Source: Phoronis australis
Taxonomy: Eukaryota; Phoronida; Phoronidae
Direction of reading: 5' to 3'
DNA length: 64,000 nt
Assembly: GCA_002633005.1 (NCBI GenBank)
Contig: NMRA01000178.1
Coordinates: forward strand, 72,240 to 136,239
The notes under the pieces are model-generated. The model was not told the DNA's origin. It ran no database searches and saw nothing but the letters and a program-made list of their open reading frames with translations. Within the stretch, counting starts at the first letter, position 1; each line of letters opens with the position of its first letter. Position numbers and translations under genes: made by a program. Of this stretch, positions 1-10,300 are shown in pieces.

Positions 1-1128
1 AAAGAGACCTTTCACCTCAAGCGACTTCAAGCAACTGACTGGGAGAATTTATCAATAGTGAGACACAGAAGCTCTGTGGTAACCATAGAGTTTTCATCTT
101 CGCGTGCATTTCAAAAATTGTGATTTTGTGATTTTTTTTCTGGAAACTAGACCTTGCGAGGTGGTATTTTCATCATGAATTGTTGAAAAGATAATTTTGA
201 CGAGCTTTCGCGTTCCATGCCTCTTTTACACGTGTAGCCAGCAGATATCCTAAAGTCAAATGTATTGTTTAGCACTTCATTGATTGGCAGAAACACTCTG
301 GCTAAGAGTTCTATTAGTTCACGACATGCACTCGTAAACAATTAGAGTGATAGGGAGCCAATACGGAATGGATAGTTCCAACTTGTCAATCTAGCTACCA
401 GTTCTATCTAAGCAGGGCTCAGGAACATAGTAACGCAACGATTGTTATGTTCCTTCGCAGACCGAAGTATTTTGAACAATGCAAACGATAGTCCGCCATC
501 TTTAGCCTACTAAGATTGGCTGCTAAGAAGGAAAGCGATACGCTTTGGACACTTGCTATGAAAATGAACGATATACAAAGCACGAAAAAGGAAAATGTAA
601 CACATAGCAGACTTGATGATCAGCTGAAAATACAATAGAGTTTCTTTAATAGTATCTATTGTGAATTAATAATAAAACTTGAGGAAATGTGTTCAACACA
701 CGTGACTTACGAAAACGCTTTGGACATCACAAAACATGTTCATATTTCTAACCGTAAACCAGCAGTGGACACAACAAATTAAAACATTCAAATGCAATCA
801 AACTACGGGTTAGTAGCTTTTTATCATCACGCTATGAAATTTAATTTTCGTGCATCTAGTCTTGTCAACAAACATAAGAGTACGTACAATTACAAGTACC
901 TGCGGTGAGCCCACTTGCTATAGAATGCAGAGGACATTTGTGAATGACAAGGTAACTAAGGTGGGCGTGGCCTGACTGCATTTGTCGGAACTATCCACTA
1001 CTCGTATTGATGGAAAACATCTTCAAACGTTCACTGAGTTGCTTTGCAATTGAGCAATCAGATATTTTTAACGCAATACTCAAATTAGTGTTCAAAGTGA
1101 AAAGCTATTAAATATATTGTTCCCATAG
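1..1128 (+). other. Intron-like sequence upstream of the paralogous terminal exon
   Basis: From about 270 onward this stretch is recognisably similar to the last intron of the DED gene (about 11400-12360). Shared pieces include cagaaac.ct..gctaag near 288 and ggtgggcgtggcctgactg near 961. It lacks the MITE that sits in the other copy at about 11929-12046. Positions 1-270 show no similarity I can see elsewhere in the window and no convincing exon. Confidence 0.5.
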
Positions 1129-1371
1129 TTGGTCATCACACCGGCGCCAAACCAAGGTCAACCAATAATATGTGACGTTCTTGTCAGCTGGAGAATACAA
1201 AGATTTCAACTGGTCTTCGATGGTTTGGCAATATGTTCTGGTGTCACTGCCAAGGCGGAGGGATATCAAAGCAAAGGTGGAGCCGTGGAACATGCAATGA
1301 AAGAAATAACCCCTCTACTCCTTGGGTCAGGGGTCACAGTTCAGTACGGAGACAAGACTTGGACTACTTAA
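1129..1371 (+). CDS. Terminal exon of an upstream DED-gene paralogue (partial)
   Basis: An 80-codon open exon begins directly after an acceptor (tgttcccatag) with a TTG leucine codon and ends in TAA. It aligns without any indel to the last exon of the complete gene at 7384-12606. The two differ at about 18 of 80 residues, mostly in the middle, while the last 15 or so residues (GSGV.VQYGDKTWTT) differ by one residue and otherwise only at silent sites. That suggests selection on the protein, especially its tail. The upstream exons would lie before the window. Similarity of the intron sequence to the second copy starts near position 270, and nothing like the preceding exon (11259-11359) is visible in 1-350, so the copy may be truncated. 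The function of the domain is unknown to me. Confidence 0.6.
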   Translation: MVITPAPNQGQPIICDVLVSWRIQRFQLVFDGLAICSGVTAKAEGYQSKGGAVEHAMKEITPLLLGSGVTVQYGDKTWTT

Positions 1372-1484
1372 GAACATGTTGTTGATAGTCAGTTTATCCT
1401 CTGTATGGGAAGTTAGGAAATGATGTCAAATGTGTGATCATTCTGTCCGATGTGGTCATTGTCCCCTCCTGTTCACAAGGGCGT

Positions 1485-1550
1485 GGGTTCAAACCCTACT
1501 GGACCCCGCTGGACCCCGCTGGACCCCGCTGCTAGACCCTGAAGTACGGC
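1485..1550 (+). repeat. Short tandem repeat, 11-bp unit (ctggaccccgc)
   Basis: Three copies of tggaccccgc follow a box-B-like ggttcaaaccc. The paralogous place at 12710-12745 has the same ggttcaaacccc but only about one and a half units, so the array has changed length since the duplication. Confidence 0.7.
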
Positions 1551-1767
1551 CTGTAGCTCCTCAGCTCGCTTTTAATATAATTTTATGTGTTATATCATGA
1601 AGACAGTAACTGTTACTTCCCTAGCGTCAGCAGACGACTTACAACTGTTGTTTTGCAGCTAGTTTTGTTTATGTCTGTTATTAATGATCGTTGCTTTCAC
1701 TTGTAGTAAACTTATATAAGTAATTGTGTACGTGGAGCTACTAACTACTAAGATTCAGGTGATTTAT

Positions 1768-1808
1768 CTGTAAAATTGCCGCATCGATTAGCTCTTTAAG
1801 TTGGTCAG
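1768..1808 (-). pseudogene. Broken cytidine deaminase exon (copy A' remnant)
   Basis: On the minus strand this matches the start of the second exon of cytidine deaminase copy A (16071-16190): codons for DQLKELIDAA, preceded by the same ctatttcag acceptor. About 80 bp are then missing, including the codons for the conserved CPYS and VGAA blocks, and the donor has changed from GTAAAT to ATAAAT. Flanking sequence (1620-1860) also matches 15950-16250. The other exons of copy A have no counterpart here, so this is a non-functional relic of a block duplication. Confidence 0.75.
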
Positions 1809-2169
1809 CTGAAATAGGGGACATAACTCCAGTCAGTTATCTAGCTCAGTCGTGGAAAACCAAGTAAAATAAAGAACGAGAAGAGCCACGACAAAGTTAT
1901 TGATTTGATAAAAATTTTTCCAACAAAAATCTCAAAACAGCCAATGGGATTCATGAGTTATAACGTGACACTGGTGACAGTAAACATCCTATATATGACG
2001 TTTATTTGAAAAAATAATAACGATAATAAACTTATCAATTAAATAGATGCATAAATACTAATGAATATACGAATAAATTAATGTATAAATAGATATATGT
2101 ATAGTTAAACAAATAAAACTTCATAATTACAAACATAACTAGTTAACTGGATGAATAAATACATATTAA

Positions 2170-2900
2170 ACAAATACAGATCAGAAAAGGATAAGTAGAG
2201 TGTTGCACTACAGTCAAAGGATGGACTTAAAAATATAAAAAGATCTCTGATTCCTCACTTTCAAGTTTACGATATAAACATTTTTGCACGTGGTATTGAA
2301 GTTTGAGGAAGATTCTGTTTCTCGTAAGTTAGTTGGTAGGCTGTTCCATTTTTGACTCTGGTGTAATACAGAAGCAGACCCTACGCAAGCGCATTAAGCA
2401 GATGAACCACTGCGGGTATAACAGCGATGAGATCCACGGATAGCAATAGAGCCAGGGTAGTGAGGGACACGCATTGTAAAAGATATTTGTATCAGACCTG
2501 ATTCAGAAGGTCAACTCTGTTTTTGCCAGGCAGTAACTTTAGGAAACTCGTTCGTACGAATAATAGATCTGTATGGCAGGTTAAGGAGAAAACGACAACG
2601 TTTTTGACATCTCTCAATAATTTGGTTTGGCACAGCAGGAAAAGGTTGGGCAAGGAAAACAGGTTGGGCCAAGAGTTCCTTTCGAATTAGACGTTCCTAA
2701 TTTGAAAAATTCGTCGAATTTGAAAAATATTTTGTGTGGACTTTTTGTCGGTTCGTTTGTCACAATAATTGTGGGGTTTCTAAGTACAGTTATCCAATTT
2801 TCAGGTCACTTTCACTCCGTATAGTGGGATACTTGAGGCTGTGCGTAAAAACGCACAACGCGTAATTGACACACAACTTCTGGGCCATTACCCGTCGGAG
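2170..2900 (-). mobile_element. LINE-like 3' remnant, copy 1
   Basis: This stretch recurs at 3187-3865 and, more diverged, at 16740-17950. Read on the minus strand it gives broken coding sequence reminiscent of the C-terminus of non-LTR retrotransposon polyproteins (residues like YPGSIAIRGSHRCYTRSG). Frames are interrupted, so it is a dead fragment. The family assignment is a guess from the look of the peptide; the repetition itself is seen directly. Confidence 0.4.
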
Positions 2901-3186
2901 TGTTTTACTGTCGTGCTGCAGTGTTGGGCAAATTGGGGTTAAATATCTCTTTCCTCCTCCCCCCCCCCCTCTTCTCCCCATCCCTAACTGAGATCACAGC
3001 CTTCGCCCTTGGCTACGAGTTGAATCTGCAAATAAATCGATTTTGGGGACCGGCACATCCCGCACATGTCTGCGAATAAGTAGTTATGTTAGCCTTGGCA
3101 GTGTTCGGTGCAAAATGACTTTGACTACAAGTGTGCACGTCGGACCGGTTCCTTCGTTTATTACCATGCGCAGCGAAACCCCATGN

Positions 3187-3865
3187 GTTGGTAGGCTGTT
3201 CCATTTTTGACTCTGGTGTAATACAGAAGCAGACCTGCCTCCCGTTCAGTAACGCTAGGACCTCGCTAAAAAGCAAGACTTCGCGAGATTACGTGATAAA
3301 TTGCCGTGTATTTCAAATGAGAACACGTGACTTTGACTAGGTTTTAGCTAAGTCCTAGCGTAGGTTCTAGCGTCTACTGAACACACGCCTGGCCAAACCT
3401 TCTGCGCAAGCGCATTAAGCAGATGAACCACTGCGGGTGTAACGGCGATGAGATCCACGGAAAGCAATAGAGCCAGGGTAGTGAGGGACACGCATTGTAA
3501 AAGATATTTGTATCAGACCTGATTCAGAAGGTCATCTCTGTTTTTGCCAGGCAGTAACTTTAGAAAACTCGTTCGTACGAATAATAGATCTGTGTGGCAG
3601 GTTAAGGAGAAAACGACAACGTTTTTTGACATCTCTCAATAATTTGGTTTGGCACAGCAGGAAAAGGTTGGGCAAGGAAAACAGGTTGGGCCAAGAGTTC
3701 CTTTCGAATTAGACGTTCCTAATTTGAAAAATTCATCGAATTTGGAAAATATTTCGTGTGGACGTTTTGTCGATCGTTTGTCACAATAATTGTGGGGTGT
3801 CTAAGTACAGTTATCCAATTTTCAGGTCTCTTTCACTCCATATAGTGGGATACTTGAGAGTGTGC
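3187..3865 (-). repeat. Near-identical second copy of the 2332-2845 repeat
   Basis: From gttggtaggctgttcc onward this repeats 2332-2845 with few differences, plus about 155 bp of extra sequence near 3250-3405. The copy begins immediately after a single N at 3186, which suggests a contig join. Confidence 0.75.
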
Positions 3866-4204
3866 GTAAAAATATAATAGGTTTTTAAAACCTATTTTAC
3901 GTTAGCCTTGGCAGTTTTCGGTGCAAATTGAATTTGACTATAACTGTGCACGTCGGACCGGTTCCTTCGTTTATTACCATGCGCAGCGAAACTTCATGTA
4001 GACGTAAATCTTTTAATCATGAAACGGGTCCTCAAATCACAAAATCCACTTCGCTATAGCTACGGAAAATCGGGAATTCTTGACAAAATTCTCGATTTGG
4101 TAAGCGCCATTTCAGGCTACCTTGTTTTTAGCTCATGCACAGTCGTTGCCACATTAGATATTACGTGTCAGAAACTATACGCTGCGGGCACTGTATTGTG
4201 GGCA

Positions 4205-4362
4205 CAACGCGCAGGGGACAAGGGGGGCATGATGGCCCCCCTAAAGTTCTCTCAGATTCCATTTAGCAGATCGGGGGTGCGAATGGCTGAAGGGGAAAAT
4301 CCTGGCTAATACTCTGCCCTGGTCGCCCCTCATTCAAAATCCTTGATTCTAAGTTCGCCCCT
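4205..4362 (+). mobile_element. Degraded MITE, same family as 30148-30296
   Basis: The interior (ggcccccctaaa.ttctc, gcgaatg.ctga.gggg, aaaatcct.gctaatactctgc) matches 30160-30265. The left terminal repeat is largely lost and the right end reads ttcgcccctg in place of ccgcccctg. Confidence 0.6.
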
Positions 4363-7300
4363 GCAGACACTGCACAATTCGGGAACAGCTCTGATATAGA
4401 TAACAACTTCACAGTGACACACGTCAAACACCAACAATGAAAAGCTCGGAGGAATAATTCCCTTTAAAACGTGGTGTTTGGTTGATTTTGGTTCTTTTGT
4501 CCAACTACAATACAACTGAGAGAGAACACAGTACACAGGCGGCTCGACTCACTTGCTTCATCACCAAGATGGCGAACCACTCGGCTCACCATACACCAAG
4601 TGACTATGCTTCTCTCTCGCAATACATCTATATTTTTCATGAGATTTTGCGAGTTCTTGCTTTTCTTGCAAGAAAGTAGGTCTACAGAGCTCACACCTGC
4701 CTGGCTTTTTGCCAGGTTGCATCAACATTGAATTGTCGTCTGGCTCCATTCACAACAACGCATACCATTGTTTACATATCGCATGGGCATTGGCGTTTTT
4801 TCCTAAGCGAGATTCATTGATAAGGCAGTTTCCGACTGGTCTTTCACAACACACACCTCTCAAGTAAAGCCCGTTTTTATCTAACTGCCGGAATTGGAAG
4901 CAAGGTAAGATGGCCCTCATAGCCATTGTTTCACCTAATTAGTTAATTAAACCCAGTAGTGGTTTGATGCCTTGGTGGTCATTTGTTTACTGGAAGAAAT
5001 TGAAAATGAAAGCCACGAGCTCGACTTGCCTCGGTCTCTCGTTCCTGTGATTCGCTTTGAGAGCACGGATGTATGTGCCAAGGTATTTTACTGTTCGCTA
5101 TGGTATCTTAGTTATCTATGTATACGAAATGCTGGAACACTTGTACGTGACGTCGTACTTGATGCTTATGTGACTTGAAACATTGAGCAACCTATAGTTA
5201 GTTATTCAAACGGAGATTCTTGAATGACCAAGCACATTTTGTATCCTTTTCACGAAAGACGTCGCTGTAGTCGTCTGGCGACTGATCTTTCACGTATGGC
5301 GCTTGTGCAAAAAACGGCTAAATCTCGTGAGATATTATCCAAATAAACCGCGGAAAAACGGTTCGCGATAGTTGTAATTTGAATGAGTTTCGAATCAGTT
5401 ATGATTACCTTCTTAAAACTAGTAACTATAACCCTTGTAATTGAGAAAATCTGTATTTATCTATCAAAATATAGACTTATCTCCCTTGTCATGCATACTT
5501 GGGGAATGCCCTATCGATGATCCCCGGGTAGAATCGTGACGCATGCGGATGATACTAGGGTACTTATAGTATTAATTGGAGTAATTTTAAAACGGAAAAC
5601 ATTTAAACGGTTTAGTTGTCACTAAGTGAACATAAAACGTTCACTGTGCGATTAAAATGAAATAAAATTAGCAAAAGAAGCACATTTGACAGATCAACTG
5701 ATTGCTCTATTGACGTTCCCACACTGAACTGCAATTGCTTAGCCATGTACTTCATCGATCAAAGTTCGGGACCACAATGGCAGATTTGTCAATTTCAAAA
5801 GCGTTGGAACACTTGAAGATCAATTTCACTCTTAAAGATGAGCAAAAAGATTGTTGAGTTGATGACTTTACTACAAGGCCAGAACAGCAACATTTTTTCA
5901 CAAGACGGCGGTGATGATGATACTGATGATGAAGAAAACAGTGGTGCCGCTTTTAGTACTTTCTAATTAGTGATATAATTAAAGGAAATTATTAAGTAGT
6001 GTATGCTCACACTAAGGCTCTGACGTCAACAAGTGACGGTGTGAAACGCTTGCAAAACAAGGAACAAGGTTCCAACGTGCCAATTGTGCAATTGTGTTAG
6101 AATGGTGAATTTAATGCTGAAAAATTAATTTCAATGATATCTATTCGCATCACAACAGGTTTCGCAGCACCGAAATATTATAAATTTTCTAATACACTAT
6201 TGACCCGGAATTTCCGAATCTGTGTCTGGAGGTTTTACGGAAATTTGGTAACCCTGCCAAAAATAATCAAAAACATACAACACGGATGCACTAAATAAAA
6301 TCAAAATATTGCTCCCGAAAGACATGACAACCTGGAATTAACAGGGAACCCAGCAGCCCTTTTAGATCACCCTAAAGTACAAAAACCTGGGGCACACAGT
6401 TGAAAATTCAAATCAGATTTTCATGGATCGTTTTACTGTCAAAATTGCCCTTCATTTTTTTTTGTTTTTAGAGAGTAACACTATCAGTGATAGTGTTTTC
6501 AAAGCAACAAATGTACAGAGAACGTCATGCAGGCATGTATTTTCAACCTTAACTAATTGTAGGAGATCCAAAGTATTTATCATTTTAAATCTTTATATAA
6601 AAGTAATCCTGTGTTATACATTGACGCTAGTTGGTAAAAACGAGAGCAATAAAATTCAAGTAGTACCTCTCCTTTAATGCAATATGTTTAAACATTGTGT
6701 GCGTGAAAGTATAACACACATAATATGCATATCTGGTCTAGCCTTTTTTAGTAGAGTATTACAGTTCAACAACTGAAATTAAATACCAATAACATGACCG
6801 ATGTCAGACAGTGACCAGTTAGAGACGGTGGTCACTGTCTAGAGCGATGTGCGATACACAGAATTATCTGTGTTCAAGTGAATTGACTTACGGCCGTAAA
6901 ATTTGAATCACTGATCAATTTTAGTACTGCAGATGGGAAATATGTTTTACTTAATCGTACAAGCTTTTGCAGAAATTCTAAATTACAAAATAGGGCTCAA
7001 GTCGGATAAACGGTACCTGACATGGATAACCAGTTTCATCCACTGATAGCGACAGTAACCCAAGTAGCGACGGTGCAGCTCCTAAAGGAGGTTCATGCCC
7101 TGGAAGATTTTCGGCGAATTATGCCTCACACTGATAAAAACATAGGGTGACAATGCACTGGTTTTACAAAATAAATTGTCAACCAAAGTTATCAAATTTA
7201 GGAAATCTGTTAATAATTTAAAGTTTAACTGGCTTACTTTGATACTCGCTGTGGCGACTGCCAGGTCGTCAAATCGAGCACAGCCCGTACTTAAGTGACC

Positions 7301-7366
7301 AGCTCTACAGATCATGGCAGTTTAATTCGTGGGGCGCTGTTAATTGTTCCTGTTCTTGTCCTCTAG
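4363..7366. other. Intergenic stretch without a supported gene
   Basis: I see no gene with good splice context here. A short open stretch at 5777-5855 encodes a peptide resembling the start of a RecQ-like helicase domain but stops at once. A hairpin (agacagtgacca / tggtcactgtct, near 6805-6840) and a block near 7030-7130 ending in gaattatgcctcacactga belong to the repeat family also present at 60560-60990. Confidence 0.4.
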
Positions 7367-7383
7367 GCTCTGTGTAGCAGACT

Positions 7384-10300
7384 ATGAATGAGGACAAAGT
7401 GGAACTTCACTACCAAATCTTCGAACTGATAGAAGACGAAGTTGACACGGAAGACTTTGAGAGACTAAAGGCCGCCAGTGGCCGTTGGATTAAGTAAGAA
7501 AACAAAAAACTTTGCCTGTGTGTTATAGAAACGTGAATAACTCTCTGTGGCCATTTTACCCGGTGATTCAATAACAAGCAGTGGCGGATCTAGGATATCA
7601 CAAGGGGGGCGCCCAACATTTTGTCCGGCTGTAAGCATTAGCGCAAACTGAACCACGATTGTAGATGCGCATAGCACCGAATGGGGGGAGGTCGGGAGGG
7701 GGTTTGCCCAAGAAATTTTTCTGTTTTTACCTCTAAAAATCAAGCATTTTCCTTGATTCCTGAAGTATTATCCAAGAAAAAAAAAAGAAAAAAACACGGA
7801 GAACGTGTCAAACAGGAAAAACTCTAAGTATCAAAGACTCGAACTCACGAGCTGGAGGATAGGGCGCGCATACGTTACCACTACACCNNNNNNNNNNNNN
7901 NNNNNNNNNNNNNNNNNNNNNNNNNNNNNNNNNNNNNNNNNNNNNNNNNNNNNNNNNNNNNNNNNNNNNNNNNNNNNNNNNNNNNNNNNNNNNNNNNNNN
8001 NNNNNNNNNNNNNNNNNNNNNNNNNNNNNNNNNNNNNNNNNNNNNNNNNNNNNNNNNNNNNNNNNNNNNNNNNNNNNNNNNNNNNNNNNNNNNNNNNNNN
8101 NNNNNNNNNNNNNNNNNNNNNNNNNNNNNNNNNNNNNNNNNNNNNNNNNNNNNNNNNNNNNNNNNNNNNNNNNNNNNNNNNNNNNNNNNNNNNNNNNNNN
8201 NNNNNNNNNNNNNNNNNNNNNNNNNNNNNNNNNNNNNNNNNNNNNNNNNNNNNNNNNNNNNNNNNNNNNNNNNNNNNNNNNNNNNNNNNNNNNNNNNNNN
8301 NNNNNNNNNNNNNNNNNNNNNNNNNNNNNNNNNNNNNNNNNNNNNCCCCCCCCCCCCCCTAAATCCGCCTATGACACGTGATTAAAAACACTCGTTCTTC
8401 ATAAAGGGACTAAATTTTTCAAGTTGAAATCGTTAGAGGTTCCCTTAATTCATTACTTGAAATTTAATTCGTCACTCTCTAAGGCCCCTTAGCACATACA
8501 AAAGGTGTCAGTAGTAGGCAGGGGTCGTGGGAGCAGCTGGTGTCCTGCGACCCACATTCTGGACAGAAAGTTTCAGAAAATTTGGGCAGAATTTAAGCGC
8601 AGCATCCAATGGAAACACAAAGAAAAGACATTCAGAGAAGCTGTAATGACAGTCAAATACACAGAAATGAATAAACACGAGGCTAGGATTGGTAGCGACC
8701 GGGGGTAGGGGGCGGGGTCATCTACCGAAGTGTCGACCGGTTGGAATTGGGGTCAATGAGGGAAGAAATAGTGGCGAGCACCGGCGAGTGATAATTACCT
8801 TCCTTATGTTCAGGCAAATTTATATCACACGCTGTCCCTAAAAAGTCAAGTCAATGGCGTTGTTCCGTAGAGGATTCTAAGAGAAAAGCAAGACCCCGCA
8901 AAATCACACGAGCGAAAGGTGGGTGGTTCGCGAATATGTTCAAGACATTCCTAGTCTAACCTTAACCCAGCAAAATAACGGCCGTTGAAGTCATTGGTAG
9001 GTCAGGTTGGAATGTTGCATTATGGGATAGAATTCATAGATTATGGGATAGAATAGTTTCCGTTGCAAAGACATAAGGTCGTAAGCGCAAGCTCGTATTG
9101 CGTCTACTCATCCTAGTGATGCACACGTGGCTTCTATATTGCTAGTACATACGTGCGTTAAAGACGTTGGAATTCTCTGCCAATGAACATATTTTTAAAA
9201 ATTGCTTTTCTAGGATTTCATCGTTTACTTTTGTGACTTTTTTTGGATCGCAGTAGGCTCTATGTCATGAACATCCACAAGTAGGCGCTGTTGTCTATCC
9301 ACTCCTTCCACGGTCTCCGTCTGCAGTTCCAAGCTCTGTGCAGCCATCAAATTAGTTAGTTGCCGGTAGAAATTCAAACTTCAACGAATCAAGAAATTTC
9401 AATTACTTATTCGAAATCAGGGCTGTTTTTATTAAAATTCAAAAAATTCGGCTGCACATCAATTTCGTGTTTTAAGATTTTCTATTGTGAGTGAATCGAT
9501 CATTGTAGTAACTCTTAATTGTCATTAAAGATGGTTTTTTAAAGAGTCTTAAACATAATAGATTGTGTTGGAAATTAAAGGAATTGTCGACAATCAGCCA
9601 ATGTGCGTCTTGATTTAAAGGTCAGCAACGTTACAGAAAATAACCACCATCCGTGATTTGCTTAGACAGTTTGACAAGCAAGCGATAATTGGATTGGGCA
9701 ATTACGACAAGTTGATTAATCTACTGGACAAGCTCCGCCTGAATAAATTGAAAGATGACGTGGAAAAAAAAGCGAGTGAAATAGCCCAGCTTACAGGTAA
9801 CGTGCACTTTACAGTCGGACTCCAACTCCTTGAACTCGTGACTGCCTATAGATAATTTGTAAGTGATGGATCTTCATTGTAGTTTCCTGAGGTTTACCAA
9901 ATATTCTAATGTACATGTTAGTCGGTTAACAAACACGCATCCATTTCAATTAAAATAAAGATGCCCTGAACTCCATCAATCGCATCAAATTAACCTGTCA
10001 AAGATAGAAGATGTCTCACAACATTTCTTGTGGTAGTTTTTGTTCTCCATCTTTTCAGAGATTATAATTATTTACCAATCAAATTTTGCTTTCATTTTTA
10101 TTCATTTTAGTGCTATCTATTTCGACAACCTCGGTCACCCTTTCATCTGTGGATACGAGCTTTTGACGCACACTTTTCATAGTTACGTTCTTTTCGAACA
10201 AAAATAATCTCTTTTGAGAAATATCTGAGTTTGTCCTTAAAAACATGATTCTTATACCATAATAAATGTTATTTTTTCTCCTCAAAGAAGGAATGTTACG

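Larger units (their letters stand above)
7577..8380 (+). mobile_element. MITE with CAGTGGCGGATC-type ends, interrupted by a gap
   Basis: It starts with agtggcggatctaggatatc and ends after the gap with taaatccgcctatg. It is the inverted counterpart of 33003-33784: the interior cgcccaacattttgtc and the run ccgaatggggggaggtcggg match there in reverse. The N gap at 7888-8345 lies inside the element, probably because this high-copy repeat could not be assembled. It sits in the first coding intron of the DED gene. Confidence 0.75.

Noticed and set aside
1440-1500. Possible tRNA gene (ggttcaaaccc box B)
   Set aside because: No A box at the right distance and no cloverleaf. At most a SINE tail; the paralogous site at 12690-12725 is equally degenerate.
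5777-5855. Short peptide resembling the start of a RecQ-like helicase domain (ALEHLKINFTLKDEQKD)
   Set aside because: It stops at once, the usual ATP-binding motif does not follow in any frame, and the similarity is too short.
7805-8362. Open frame across the first N gap
   Set aside because: It consists almost entirely of N.
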